Notes: generated by a model not told the origin, from the letters alone. Positions 1-54,157 are shown, counted from the first letter of the stretch. The stretch is 64,000 nt of DNA from Branchinecta lynchi (GCA_023053575.1 JAKZAP010000011.1:3534001-3598000), one strand, 5' to 3'. Program-made: numbers and translations.

Positions 1-1078
1 ATTCCGGGTTCCCCCTCCCTCCAACCCCCCCCCCCCCCCCCCCCACAGTGCCCGAATCGGCTCGGTTATGTCAATGATGTATCTAGTGTCTGCTAGGTGT
101 CTTCCCACCAAGTTTCATCTCGATCCCTCCCCTCATAGCGATTCCAAGATTTCCGGTTGCCCCCTGCAGCTCCCCCCAAAAGTCACCGGATCCGGTCCAG
201 ATTTTAAGTGGGTCGTCTGAGGTATGAGGTCTTTCCAAAATATCAAGTTCCATCGAGATCCGATCACCCGTTCAAAAGTTATGAATACCTCAAGATTCCG
301 GATTCCCCCTCCCTCCACTCCCCCCACAGTACCCGAATCGGCTCAGTTATGTCAATGATGTATCTAGTGTATGCTAGGTGTCTTCCCACCAAGTTTCATC
401 TCAATCCCTCCACTCATAGCGTTTCCCAAGATTTCCGGTTGCCCCCTCCAGCTCCCCCCAAAAGTCACCAGATCCGGTCCGGATTTTAAGTAGGTCGTCT
501 GAGGCATGAGGTCTTTCCAAATATCAAGTTTCATCGAGATCCGATCACCCGGTCAGAAGTTATAAATACCTCAAGATTCCGGATTCCCCCTCCCTCCACT
601 CCCCCCACAGTGCCCGAATCGGCTCGGTGATGTCAATGATGTATCTAGTGTTTGCTAGGTGTCTTCCCACCAAGTTTCATCTCGATCCCTCCACTCATAG
701 CGTTTCCCAAGATTTCCGGTTGCCCCCTCCAGCTCTCCCCAAAAGTCACCGGATCCGGTCCGGATTTTAAGTGGGTCGTCTGAGGCATGAGGTCGTTCCA
801 AATATCAAGTATCATCGAGATCCGATCACCCGTTCAAAAGTTAAAAATACCTCAAGATTCCGGATTCCCCCTCCCTCCACTCCCCCCACGGTGCTCGGAT
901 CGGGAAAGTGACTGTTTCCAACTTAATCATTTGGGGTCCCTGATACGCCTGCCAAGTTTTATCGTCCTAGCTTATGTGGAAGTGCCCGAACTAGCAAAAC
1001 CTGGACAGACCGACAGACCGACGGACGGACAGAAATTGCGATCGCTATATGGCACTTGGCCGAAGGGCAAGTGCCATA
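1..1078 (-). mobile_element. family B Helentron-like element, copy B1 (3' part outside window)
   Basis: The 5' head hairpin (ATGGCACTTG with loop, CAAGTGCCAT) is at about 1049-1077 on the minus strand, followed inward by a GTCY-type microsatellite (gacagaccgacagaccgacg in + orientation), then the phrase of family B that reads 'gatgaaacttgg' and its variants. The element runs off the left edge of the window, so its 3' hairpin is not seen. The interior is a 281-bp tandem repeat, listed separately. Confidence 0.75.
44..900. repeat. 281-bp tandem repeat inside B1
   Basis: The same landmark (CACAG or CACGG before a CCCGAATCGGCTC-like stretch) recurs at 44, 325, 606 and 887, exactly 281 bp apart each time. 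The units differ by few substitutions and no visible length change, which suggests recent amplification. They carry the polypyrimidine and GATCCGGTC... motifs of family B. Confidence 0.85.
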
Positions 1079-1099
1079 AAAACAGATAACGGACAAGCC

Positions 1100-1640
1100 G
1101 ATGGGTTGTTTTTACGTCAAAACATAACGTCATAAAAGAACAATCTACAAGTATATACAATTTTGCGACATTTACACAGACGTCTTATGATAAATATGGT
1201 CGATAACATAATAGACTACGATTAACAAAATACAAAGAACATAAAATTAACGTTCAAAAGCGCTCCGAATTATATAAACGAACAAACGAGGGGACGAAAC
1301 TCCGAGCATACCTTGTTCGCAAAGCTACCACCGGCTCTAAACGAGGCACAGGGTCGACTGCTTGACGAGGAAGACGAATTCGGGAGGGGAGAAAATCAGG
1401 GGGGAGTATATCACGATAAAATGGGTTTTGGACTACAGATGTACCGAACTTCATACAAAGTTGAAGTCGGCGGCATGAAAGGGTATATAATTTAAATTGC
1501 TCTAAGAGCTGAATGTATGGGACTTTTGGAGCTTTAGATGTAACGAGCAACGCTCTATATTGTATCCTCTCAGCAAATCCGACTGTTCCTGGGTCAGACC
1601 AGAATGCCAAACCGGACATCCGTATTCTAGGTTAGAACGG
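1100..1640 (-). mobile_element. LINE 3'-end fragment (RT C-terminus), frameshifted
   Basis: On the minus strand one frame reads GCPVWHSGLTQEQSDLL and a second, beginning about 1570, continues ERIQYRALLVTSKAPKVPYI and runs to a stop near 1254. This is the C-terminal region after the RT domain of CR1/Jockey-like LINEs (the CP.WH.GL...Q.ERIQ.RA pattern), broken by a frameshift. The 3'UTR-like tail lies down to about 1100. It is 5' truncated, as LINE copies usually are. Confidence 0.6.
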
Positions 1641-2764
1641 ATAAAAGAAATGTAAACGCGAAGTAAATGGGGAGATGGAAGTATGGAACGTCAGACAAGT
1701 AGTTCGCCGTAATCCGGCCAAAACCGGGAAGTTCCATAAAAGTAAAAGTTTTATCTGAAGTTGATTAGATGTTCGAGTTAGGGATAAGAAGAAAAGCTGA
1801 ACACTTATATGAAAATCATTTTCTTGTCGGAAAAGTAGTTCGCGCGGAATCCGGCCGAAACCGTGAAATTTGTTAAAGGACACCTGAATGAAGAATACCA
1901 AGTATCATCCCTATCTGTATGACTTCCGTTAACATTGCCTGCAGAAAACCCAATCCAAGTACGAAATAGTGTTTCCAAGCTATGATCTTTGCTCAATTTT
2001 GCATCTGTCCTTATTTCAGTACCAAACAATTTCATAAATTAACGAATGTCTCCAATCAACCCTTCTTCTGGAATACTTTTTGACCAGTTAAGCCCAAACG
2101 TATATCTAGAAGAAATTCCAATACGATCCGGCCAGCGCTGCACAAGATTTGAATGAATTGCGCTTTTTGTCTTGGAGTCTGCATGTGCAAACCTCCAGAA
2201 ACGAATATCCCTATTTGAAAACGCCACGCTCAGGAGAAGAATACTCTCCATGGCCATGTCTGTAAATGCATTCTCCATGGTGTGTTCAATTCAAGTATGG
2301 TTTCATTGTTCAGGTGTCCTTTAAAAGTAAGAGTTTGATCTTAAGCATGCTGAATCCGCTTTTGAAAATCACTTTCTACCCGGACATGTAGTTGGGCCGG
2401 AATCTGGCTGAAACCGGAAAATTTGTTGGAAGTTGAAGTTTTATTTGAAGTTGATTAGATGTATGATTTAAGGGTAAGGAGATACACTGAATTCGTTTTT
2501 GAGCTTTAATTTTTTGTCGGACAAGTAGTTCGTCCGGAATCCGGTCGAGACCGGAGAGTTGGTAAAAGTAAGGCAGGAAGATTTGATAAATTTATATATC
2601 CAAATATGGTTTTCTCAGATGATTAGCCATTGGCCTTCTTCTGTTTCTAAATCTTAATGGTAAAAAATGTTCAAGGAGTCTGGCGAAGACCGGATATCTA
2701 CAAGACCAAAATGTCTGGATCAAGTATTAAACTTTTCGGATTCCATCGAAACTTTTGGTCTTCG
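1640..2764 (+). mobile_element. family A element, copy A1 (5' degraded)
   Basis: Carries the family A internal blocks (tagttcg..cggaatccggc..aaaccgg, gaagttgattagatgttc) several times and the family 3' end (catcgaaacttttggtctt). The 5' palindromic head is not recognisable. Diverged from the consensus, so probably old. Confidence 0.65.
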
Positions 2765-2884
2765 TAAAGGCGGTCAATTTTTCTAAAAAAAAAAAAAAAA
2801 AAAAAGTCGGTAAACGTCACAGACTAATCCGCAAATAGCCTACCTTGTCCCTCCCCCACAAACAATCACAACTACTTCTTAAGG

Positions 2885-3620
2885 CGTATTCTCGCCGTTC
2901 CCCGAGGGCTCCTCGGGGAATCGAAGGGAACGGCGAGAATAGAGGGAACCACGCGGACTCCGCGTCCGGAAAACAACGAGAACACGGGGAATGCTTCCAA
3001 AATGAATTTTCTTCTAAAAAGAAATATACAGTTGACAAAATAGTCTGGATCCACTTTATTTTTGGTCTTGTTTATTCTGATTGTTCTTAATTAATTTTAC
3101 ATTACACCTACACCAGCAGCAAAAATTGATTCCCCTCTGAATCTGAAAGAGAGTCCTTATTTATGATGGTGATGATAATCGGAGCATTCCCCGCCGTTTC
3201 TCGCCGTTCCCCGAGGACTCCTCGGGGAATCTAAGAGAACGGCGAGAATAGAGGGAGTGAATCCACGCGGACTCCGCGCCCGGAAAACAACGAGAACACT
3301 GGGAATGCTTCCAAAATGAATTTCCTTCTAAAAAGAAATTTACAGTTGACAAAATTAGTCTGGATCCACTTTATTTTTGGTCTTGTTTATTCTGATTGTT
3401 CTTAATTAATTTTACATTACACCTACACCAGCAGCAAAAATCGATTCTCCTCTGAATCTGAAAGGGAGTCCTTATTGATGATGGTGATGATAACCGGAGC
3501 ATTCCCCGTCTGTGGGGACTCGCGAGAAGACGTGGAGTGAGTCCCCGGGACAAACAAACACGCGGGGACTCCTCAAGTGGAGTCCTCGGGGAACGGCGAG
3601 AATACGACTTTAGTCTGTCC
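2885..3620. repeat. 309-bp tandem repeat with an embedded hairpin, about 2.3 units
   Basis: CTCGCCGTTCCCCGAGG recurs at 2891 and 3200, 309 bp apart, and a third partial unit with CTCGGGGAACGGCGAGAA closes at about 3600. Each head contains an inverted repeat (CTCGCCGTTCCC...GGGAACGGCGAG) able to fold into a stem of about 12 bp. The rest of each unit is AT-rich and nearly identical between units. Function unknown; it may be part of a foldback transposon. Confidence 0.75.
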
Positions 3621-3649
3621 ATCATCATTTAAAAAATCCAAACTACTTC

Positions 3650-4850
3650 TTAGTCTGTCAATCATCATTTAAACTAGAAACAAACATCAAGTAACATAAA
3701 AAAGTTTAATGGCCTCTAAAGTGAGGTTGTTTAACCTTTTCGGGAAAGTACATGGTTCATTATGGGTGTCTACAAGATGGAGAAAGACCGTAGGGACCCA
3801 ATCGCCGTTGAACAGTTAACTAGCATTTTCAAGTGGATGGGTATCGGAGAGCTTCCAGTCCAGGCCAAGCTCCCCCAGCCCCCAGTGGCTACCCATAGCC
3901 TGACTGATTCAAGTACATATCTGTGCTCTGAAATGCAAATTCCTAACCCCTCATCTAGCCTTGCTGTTTCAGTTTATAACTTGACAAGTGACTTATGCAC
4001 GGCAGAGACTGAGAATTCAGATTTTTCCTACCTGTTTCATACACTTGTCAAATCCTCGACAATCATCCATCATATGCTTCCATATGCTCTGGAGAAACTT
4101 GGTGCCCCCATTCTTTAATGCCATTTCCTGGTAAAGAAAGAAATACTCAGTTGCAGCTCATGCAAAGAAAATGTTCATGGTCAATAAACCATAGGCAGAT
4201 TCTTTCTTGTTGGGATATTAGCAAGGACAGGACTGCCACTGGTACAACTTTGTCTGTTAAAATTCCCAACGAGCTCAATCGCTCAATGAACACCTGCCAT
4301 ATGTCATGTAGATATGTACCATACATTTAAATACCTATCTGCCACATGCCACAGACATGTACCATCTTTGCAAGAAGCTGTCCTCCCAAGAGTATTTTTT
4401 TTCTTTTTGACAGTCAGAAATAGGTGGGTTGTTAGATTCTCAAATGAAACTGCCATAATATATTAAAAGAACATATAGATGTAGATCCAATGCCTTAGTT
4501 CACAGAGTAAGCTAGTTACCTTTGCAGTAGCTTTCTGGAGATACAGATATGAAAAAAGAGAAGTCTTTTCAGACTGGATAATTCCGGTCCCATTTCAAGC
4601 AACCGAGACCTACACCTGACCAGTTTACTACTCAATCTCATTTTCAACAGAGGCCACACAGTCACCTTCCAGTAAATACCGAACCACATGATGATTCCCA
4701 TTAACAAAATTGTAGACAAAGCAGCAAAATGGGCACTAAGGGTATCCAACCACTGAGCTAAAGCTTTCCATCAGCACCAGATTCAACCAACCTTGTCCGC
4801 CTTCCATGGCCTAACCATGACCCCTTTCTGCCATTGTGAGTGCGTTTCAC
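3650..4850. other. unassigned stretch with two short open frames
   Basis: No known family was recognised. Two abutting + strand open frames (3762-4118, 118 residues; 4118-4330, 70 residues) and one hydrophobic minus-strand frame (4516-4749, with a predicted membrane segment AALSTILLMGIIMWFGIYW) lie here. None resembles a protein I know and none has convincing splice context, so I do not call them genes. Confidence 0.3.
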
Positions 4851-5040
4851 CCAGTGGCGTCACGACGGGGGGGGGGGGGGGGAGGGGGGTCGACTGCCTC
4901 GGAAAGAGTGTTTCCGCAGTCTTTCATGCCGCCCACAAGTGTGTTTCTCCGACCAACAAGATTTTTGTGGCTCAAAAGCGGCTTGATTCTGGTGGGAAAT
5001 TAAGCAGCAAAATAGTGTCTCAACAATAAAGTTAACTACC
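4851..5040 (+). mobile_element. hAT-like G-tract element fragment
   Basis: Starts with CAGTGGCGTCACGACGGGG and a long G tract, the same left end as the poly-G hAT-like elements near 50.6 and 55.7 kb. No right end was found, so it is a fragment. Confidence 0.45.
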
Positions 5041-5626
5041 TTTTCAAGTATATTGACTTAAAACTGAGGATACTTTTTGTACAGAATGGTAAGGAAATAA
5101 GCCTGGAGTTCTATTTATTGAGATTTTACATGAATTTTATGTTTATTTTCAGATGTTTGAAATTAGCGCCAAGAAAATAGACTTCCGCGAGCTTCAACTA
5201 GTGTCTCGACTGTGTGGCACACAATCATGTTTCCGCGACAAACACTCTGAAGTATGTGCCCCACAATTTTGTCGTGGAAAAAGGCCTATAGTCTCACAGG
5301 ACTATTGCAGCACTTCCTGAGTGCTGAAATATACAGTTACCTTTACAAGACCTGGCCAAGGGGATCACGGTGAATCTGTTGGGATGGAAGACAAACAAGG
5401 ACATGAGGCTTGAGCCCAGACTGGTTCGACTCACAAACTGTGTGTGGCTTGTGGGAGCACAGAAAAATGCCCTATAGCAAATAAAGTCATATCCAAATCT
5501 GTTGCAAATCTGGTCCAACTGCAAGTAAAATACTATAATCAAGTAAAATACTATTCTGATAGCTCTGTGGGGGGCTTTGAATGCCAACTGCAAGGAAAAT
5601 ACTATAAAAATGCCTAAAATCACGTC

Positions 5627-5815
5627 TTTGACTTTAAAAGGGTGAAAGGACTACAGAGTAGTCCATCTACCCTCTAACATTTTTGGAATTGGAACGTAAA
5701 ACCTTCTTCTTCTTATGATTCGTCACCACCTGGGTCCCAGGGAGGGGGACCAATTCCAATTCCAAATGAGAGGGTATGTGGGACTACGCTGTAGTCCTTT
5801 CACCCCTTTGACGTC
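5627..5815. mobile_element. short inverted-repeat element (MITE)
   Basis: Left arm tttgactttaaaagggtga...ggactacagagtagtcc and right arm ggactacgctgtagtcc...cacccctttgacg are near-perfect inverse complements. The arms also pair further in (ggaattgga / tccaattcc). No protein, about 190 bp. Target duplication not clear. Confidence 0.6.
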
Positions 5816-5882
5816 AAATCCGTATTTTGAAAAGTTCAGCACTCCACCATCTTCTTTAGGACCTGAATCATCGTAGTATAAT

Positions 5883-6669
5883 CCAGTCAACCACAAACCC
5901 CTGATTTTTGGATACCCTATGCCAAACTCTGGACATGTCTAGGGTTTGGCATACCCTATGCCTAACGCTGGATAGGCTATGCCAAATCTGTGCCAAATAC
6001 TGGATACTGGGACCCAATAAAATATTGATGATTTGAGTGAAGCTAAAAAATCAACCAATCAGAACTCATTTACATTGAGGTAGGTCAGGGTAAGGCTACC
6101 AACAGGTATCCAGCGTTTGGCATACAGGAGTGTTGCATGAAGCTGCCACCCTAAACTCCTATTTTGGGGAAATGACTTAGGGAAAAAGAGTAAAGGCTGA
6201 AATAAAATTCAGTGGAGTATCCTGAAAGGAAGCTTAGAACCTTCGCTTTCTGCTGGTACCATAGTTTACTTGTAATTGTTCAAGACTAAGCTGGAGAACA
6301 CAAAAGAATATAGGCACCCAAGTGATCATGAAGTCGCCCACTTTGCTGAAAATGGTATTTTGCTACATGGTGAAGTTAGAAGCCAGCTGTTTGGTCAGAG
6401 AGGTTCCTTGACCTTTTGCAAATAACAAAATTTGCTGTTTTATTGGAATTTGCATGATTTTTCTGAGGGTGGCAGCTTCATGATCCAAGGTGGCAGGATC
6501 ATGTACCATGGCCAATTGGGGGGTGGGCGGTGCCATAGTAAGGGCAGCTTCATGCAACACTCCTGTAGGGTATCCCATATCCAGCGTTAGGCATAGGCTA
6601 TGCCAAATGCTAGATATACCCAGCGTTTGGCATAGGTTATCCAAAAATCAGGGATTTGTGGTAGACTGG
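5883..6669. mobile_element. family D TIR element, interrupted by a family C element
   Basis: Terminal inverted repeats begin CCAGTCAACCACAAACCCCT at 5883 and end ...TTTGTGGTAGACTGG at 6669, flanked by TATAAT on both sides (5877-5882 and 6670-6675), a 6-bp target duplication. Copies of GGATA and TATGCCAAACGCTGG in both orientations fill the subterminal zones. A complete family C copy sits at 6125-6565. Without it D would be about 345 bp. Confidence 0.75.
6125..6565 (+). mobile_element. family C MITE, complete copy 1 (441 bp)
   Basis: Perfect TIRs of about 23 bp starting CAGGAGTGTTGCATGAAG, flanked by TA on each side (6123-6124 and 6566-6567). No coding capacity. The same 441-bp length recurs in the copy at 61525-61965 in inverse orientation. 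TA duplication plus TIRs fits a Tc1/mariner-type non-autonomous element. Inserted in family D. Confidence 0.9.
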
Positions 6670-6675
6670 TATAAT

Positions 6676-7054
6676 CGGCCTTTCAATACGCGAAGGCTGC
6701 TGCATATTGATGATTAAATCAAATGCTTCTCACCAATCACCTTACAGAATTATTTTGAAAATACTGCCAACTCCACCTGACTCCACCACACGGACGCTGA
6801 AATCGTTGTCATGCTTTCTTGATAAAAAAAAAAAATCACAGAAATAGTAAGAAAACACTTAAGAAGTAGAAAAAAAGCATAAGCCAAGAATATTCACGGT
6901 TTAGATTTTTAGATCTTTTTTGCTATTATCAGATACCTTCTTCTCTTCTAAATTCTAAATAAGTAGGGAATTTCATATTAGCTCCTTGGAGAAAAAGGGA
7001 GTTATTCAAAATTCTTACCACGAGATTTGGGTTGGAGTTGGAATTGGACAGAAA
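6676..7054 (+). promoter_or_regulatory. presumed DIMT1 5' flank and 5'UTR
   Basis: About 380 bp between the last upstream transposon (ending 6675) and the DIMT1 start codon. It must contain the promoter or 5'UTR unless a non-coding first exon lies further upstream. It is AT-rich with no clear TATA box or CpG cluster, so the start of transcription cannot be placed. Confidence 0.35.
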
Positions 7055-49525
<42,471 letters not shown>

Positions 49526-50160
49526 AACGCCGAGTTTTTCATTGCGCTCGTCCGAAATGTGAAGAAGCAGGTCGCTCAGCCGAGCGACCAAGACGACGTG
49601 ATTGGTGAAACTGAAGATCGCGTTGCTCTAACTTTTTGCCGAGAATAGTTGGGTGTTTTGTCTTTTCGGTTATCCTACCTATTTGCCACTATTGACCGTT
49701 TTTTCGTCTCGCCGGTCGGTTCGACTGAGCTCTAAAAAACGGCTTATAGGAAAAAATGGCGTCTTCCCGTCGCCGGCGCCTATCTCTCCAATGAGAATTT
49801 TGAATTTCGCGCCGTGCCAAGAGCGTAGGTCGGTTGGATGGAGCTCCCGCCTCAGTCCACAGGTCGGTTAACCGACCGGCAAACGGAGCCAAAAAGATAG
49901 CTTATACTTAGGTCGGTTAACCGAAGGAAGAAAACGACTTATAGTGGGAAATCTTGTAGGTCGGTTAACTGGATCAGGGCAAAAAACGCAGCTAATGTCA
50001 GTTCTGGCAACTCAGTTCCCAGTCTTGCTTCTTAGTCGTCTTCCCCTTTGAACTCCCATGGCATTAAAAGAATACTCGCTCACTGTTAGAAGTGCCGTGC
50101 GATCACCGAAGGGATCATTGGTCTTAGATAATTCATAAGAAGTGAGCTGAAAGCAGAGCA
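49526..50160. other. DIMT1 3' flank
   Basis: Should include the 3'UTR. Contains several 'ggtcggttaaccga' direct and inverted repeats (about 49862-49970). No poly(A) signal could be placed with confidence. Confidence 0.35.
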
Positions 50161-50164
50161 AAAA

Positions 50165-50325
50165 TGTTTGGGGGGGGGAGGAGCAAGGTATTTACCGACT
50201 GCTGGTAATTTTTACCGACTGTTTTTGCGGTAAAAACGATTATTATTGAGAAAAAACGACTGTGTTGACGAAAATCAGCTGATTTGAAGAAAAAATCGAC
50301 TAGTTTAACGGGAAACGACTGTTTA
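50165..50325. mobile_element. truncated poly-G hAT-like MITE
   Basis: G tract after 'aaaaatgtttg', then 'ttaccgactg...taatttttaccgact' and 'aaaaaacgact' as in the poly-G family. The right end is lost. Confidence 0.5.
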
Positions 50326-50555
50326 CTTTAACAAGTGCGCAAGCGCTTAGACGTGGAGTGTGAAAGTAAAATTATCACATATTATATTTAACAGCGGTAG
50401 AACCAAGACATTTCAGATCCCGAATAACCAAACAAGTATTGAAATAACCTAGTTTGTAATTACCCCACATTAAAAGATTTAAATGCAAAAAAAGCGTAAG
50501 TGTAAATCCAAAGAAATGTTGAAGATCTTGCACGAATAGCTTGAGTTCCAACTAT

Positions 50556-50844
50556 CAGAGGCACCACTAGCCAACATGTTTTGGGGGGGGGGGCAAGGCG
50601 TTTACCGACTGGCTCGTAATTTTTACCGACTCTTTTGGCAGGAAAGACTACTGTTTTTGCAGAAAAAAAAACAGTTCTGACGAAAAATCGACTGGTTTTC
50701 AGAAAAACCGACTGTTTTCATGAAAAAATCAACTGTTTTGACGAAAAATCTTGGCGCTTGGCACCGACTCAGGTTATGTTTTACCGACTGGCCGGCAACA
50801 TTGGAGTGGGCGTCCCCCCCCCCCCCCCAGTCGTGACGCCCCTG
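50556..50844. mobile_element. poly-G/C hAT-like MITE, complete, 8-bp duplication
   Basis: Flanked by CCAACTAT on both sides (50548-50555 and 50845-50852), an 8-bp duplication as in hAT. Ends CAGAGGCACCACTAG... and ...GTCGTGACGCCCCTG. 289 bp with G and C homopolymer runs near both ends and 'ttttaccgact' / 'gaaaaatcgact' in the middle. Confidence 0.85.
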
Positions 50845-51059
50845 CCAACTATGGTCTGCCAGGCAGTCTGACCCTTTGAACCTCCTACAAGGTAATAACA
50901 AGTGCAATAAACCAAATCTCAGCACTCTAATACCCCCTTTGTCACAATTCATTAAGAACACATATCAGCGATCATATGACAAAACAGTACAGTTTCCAAC
51001 TGTGTATTAAAGATTAAAGTACGTCGCGTCGTCTTATTTTTTGCTGCTACACCAAATCC

Positions 51060-51712
51060 TCATCCATAGATAATCTCCCCAAATATTCAAGAGTTGGACT
51101 TGAGACCTGTCATAGACGAACTTAACTCATGGGAAATCTGGTCCCAGCTGCCCATGAGCGGGAGGAGGGGGGGGGGGTTGTGACCCATCAAAATGTGTAC
51201 TTACACCTCTTTTCCCTCAAGTATACCAGCTTAGAGTTTGATTCCAGTCACGGGTCAAAAACTTCTTTCATGGGCAATTTGGGCCCACTTGCCCCTGAAC
51301 CAAGTGGGGGTGAGGTTTGGTACCCGCAAAAAGTAAAAAGAGACCCCAATGCTAACAATCCTACCAAGTTTCAACTTGATACCTATTAATTCCTGTCGCG
51401 GATAACGAACTTTACTCCTGGGCAATCTGGGCCCAGTTGCCCATGAACGGGATGAGTGGGGGAGGTGCAACTTTAAAAGCAATCTCCCAGCCCTAGGTTC
51501 TACATGTACAAGGAATTTCATCGTCCCATGTCCAGTTCTGGTCAAGTTATGAACATTATTCATTGGGCAATCAGGGCCCATCTGCCCCTGAACCGGGTTG
51601 GGGTGGGACTCCCAAAAGGCACAACTAGACCCAATACCCACAAGTGTACCAAGTTTGAACTTGATACTTACATTGTTTCACGAGTTATGAGCTCCACAAA
51701 AATGCGGTGAAA
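51060..51712 (+). repeat. family H dispersed repeat, copy H1
   Basis: Repeated phrases: 'catgggcaatttgggcccacttgcccctgaac', 'caagtttcaacttgatacct' and 'cgcaaaaagtaaaaagagacccc'. Internal units of about 150-200 bp. Function unknown; no coding frame. Confidence 0.7.
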
Positions 51713-51779
51713 ACCGGAAACCAAAAACCGAAGCTGCCACAGCTCTCGCAATAGTGGATTGTTAGAAGGAACACTCAAC

Positions 51780-51912
51780 TAAAAAATTGACTGTTACGAA
51801 GAAAAAAATCGGCTGTTTTTACGAAAAATCGCGGCGGTTCGCGCTGACTCGGCTATTTTTACCGACTGGTCGACAACATTCAGGGGGGGGGGGGGGGTCC
51901 CCCCCCCTAGTC
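51780..51912. mobile_element. truncated poly-G/C hAT-like MITE
   Basis: Has 'ttgactgttacgaag', 'ggctgtttttacgaaaaat', a 'ttttaccgactgg' motif and G/C tracts at 51883-51908. Separates the two H copies. Confidence 0.5.
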
Positions 51913-51949
51913 TGGCTGAAAGACTAAAGTTAGTGTGAATTATGAAAAA

Positions 51950-52348
51950 AATCTTCATCCATAGATATATATCCCCAAATGTACAAGAGGATTTGAGTCC
52001 TGTCATAGACTCATGGGAAATCTGGGCCCAGCCGCCCATGAGCGGGAGGGGGGGGGGGGGTCGTGACCCATGAAAATGTGTATTTACACCTCTTTTCACT
52101 CAAGTATGAGTTTTGATTCCAGTCAGGAGTCAGAAACTTTTTTCATGGGCAATTTGGGCCCACTTGCCCCTGAACGGGGAGGCTGGTTCAATTCCACATA
52201 TATATCCTCTACTCTTATGATCCTAACGCATACAGGAATTTCATCGCCTTATCTCCAGCTACTGTCAAGTTAAAAACATTAAAAAATGGTCTATCTGGCC
52301 CCAATTCCCCCTGAACCAAGTGTGGTGGGGCTTGGGAGCCGCAAAAAG
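51950..52348 (+). repeat. family H repeat, copy H2, left part
   Basis: Matches H1 from 'catccatagata..tccccaaa' on. Broken at 52349 by A11; its right part resumes at 54578 (gacccaatgctcacaaac...caacttgatacc) in register with H1. Confidence 0.75.
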
Positions 52349-52754
52349 TAACAAGACCAAAGGTGTCGATGGGATCCCAAAAATCTAATATTTGATTCAG
52401 ACAATCGGGTCTTGTCTTCGCCAGATCCAGTCTTTGCCAGGCTAATGATCAGAGAAAACCAAGTTCAGATATACCTCTATATGCCATATCTATTTTGACG
52501 ATACTGACCGAGACTTCCTGCTTTACTTCTAATCAAAGAACATCTAATCAACTTTGAATAAAAGTTTGACTTAAAACAAATTCCGGTTACAACCGGATTC
52601 CGGACTAATTATATGTCCGGGTAAAAAATGATTGTCAAAAACAGGCTCAGCCTCTCTTCTTACCCCTTAATCTGTCATCTAACCGAACTTTTGCTTTTAA
52701 CAAATTTTCCGGTTTTGGCCGGATTCCGGGCGAACTAGTTGTCCATCGAGAAAA

Positions 52755-54157
52755 TAGTTGTGTTTTTGCTGATACCATGGTATCTGTTGCCACGGTAACT
52801 GGATCTGCAATTAGTCGTTTTTCCAGTTATCGTGGTATCTGATGCACGGTGCTCTGCAGGATTCAGGATTCAACAACTTTACTAAAAAAAAATCATTCCG
52901 GCTTGACGACCGGTTCCACACAAAGCACATACGCGCTTGAAAAACGCAACCAGTACACATTTACTATCATATTCTAACCAAACCTTCACTAAAATAAACT
53001 AAAAATTTATTAATTAATTTGTCAATTTGTCCTCTCTCGTCTTCATAACCCTCCACTCACCAACTACCCTCAAGGAGATGTTTCTTTAACCGATTTTTAA
53101 ACTGCGGTACACTTTCCGCTTCTCGAATTGAGTCTGGAAAAGTATTCCAGACCACCGTACCTGAATGCCTTGCCACATGGCTAGAACGAACCGTACTTCT
53201 TGGCTCACTTACCAGGTCTCCAGCATGCCTCGTACCATGTCCGTGATAAAACGAGTTAAAACGAAAAAAATTACTAAAAACATCAGGTGCGAAACCATTC
53301 AGACTCTGAAACACAAAAATACCAATTTGGAAATCTCTAATTTGACCTACCTTCAAAATCTTAAGTTTCCTAAAAATTGACTCAGTACTTAGAACTCCCG
53401 TATCATACTTACCAATTAATCTCACTGCTTTATTTTGCTGAATCTGCACTCGTTTGAAATTGCACGTAAAATTACTAGCCCAAATCATGCATCCATAATT
53501 TATATACGGCGCAATCAAAGAATGATATAAAAGAATTAAAACATGATAAGGTAAAAAATTCTGAAAACGTCTTAAAATCCCAAGGCCACACGCTACCTTA
53601 CATGCAACCACATCACCGTGTCTTCTCCAGCCCAGGTTCTGATCAAGAATGAATCCTAGGTACCGCACTTCTTCAACCTGCTTGAGTACAACACCATTTA
53701 TTGTTATTGCACTGGGGAGATTTGGCAATACACCAGTCCGCCTAAACAGAACAAAATTACTCTTCGCCGCGTTGATGCTAAGTAAGCTGGTGCCTACAAA
53801 CTCACTCAACCCTTGCAGAGCTCTGTTTGCTGCAAAAACGACAATTGCCGAAATTGCACTTTTCGAAGTTATCCCAAAAGAAAAACAGATATCCAGTTAC
53901 ATCACTAAGTGCTAAACTTCTTTCTCACCAATCTGATAAAGTTTGATGAAAGTGTTATGACTTTCCAGATACCACGACCAGTTACCACGGTCGGACGGTT
54001 ACCACGGTATCTGAATATCTGATACCACGATAACTGGCCAGATACCACGATAACTGCAAAAACGTCTTTTGACCATGGTAATAGATACCACGATAACTGC
54101 AAAAACGACTTTAGACCGTGGTGACAGATACCATGGTATCAGCAAAAACGCAACTAA
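52755..54157. mobile_element. family E foldback element, copy E2, nested in A11
   Basis: Ends TAGTTGTGTTTTTGCTGATA and ...GGTATCAGCAAAAACGCAACTAA are inverse of each other. Interior carries the 'ataccatggtatctg' units of E1. Interrupted at about 52860-53833 by a LINE fragment. Confidence 0.75.
52860..53833 (-). mobile_element. LINE 3'-end fragment (Jockey/CR1-type RT C-terminus), nested in E2
   Basis: Minus-strand frame 53833-53057 (about 255 residues) reads ANRALQGLSEFVGTSLLSIN, AAKSNFVLFRR, YLGFILDQNLGW, ILRRFQNFLPY, SLIAPYINYGCMIWASN, VQIQQNKAVRLIGKY, HLLEGSW. This is the post-catalytic RT thumb and C-terminal region of Jockey/CR1-type LINEs, without frameshift and with the N-terminal endonuclease and YxDD lost by 5' truncation. 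The 3' end carries GAATCCT twice as tail, and CTGCA flanks both sides (possible target duplication). Confidence 0.8.

Noticed and set aside
3762..4330. Two open frames of 118 and 70 residues
   Set aside because: No recognised domain, no splice or homology support; left as unassigned.
4516..4749. Hydrophobic minus-strand frame, possibly a small membrane protein
   Set aside because: Starts at TTG, has an in-frame stop nearby upstream and no family match; not enough to call a gene.
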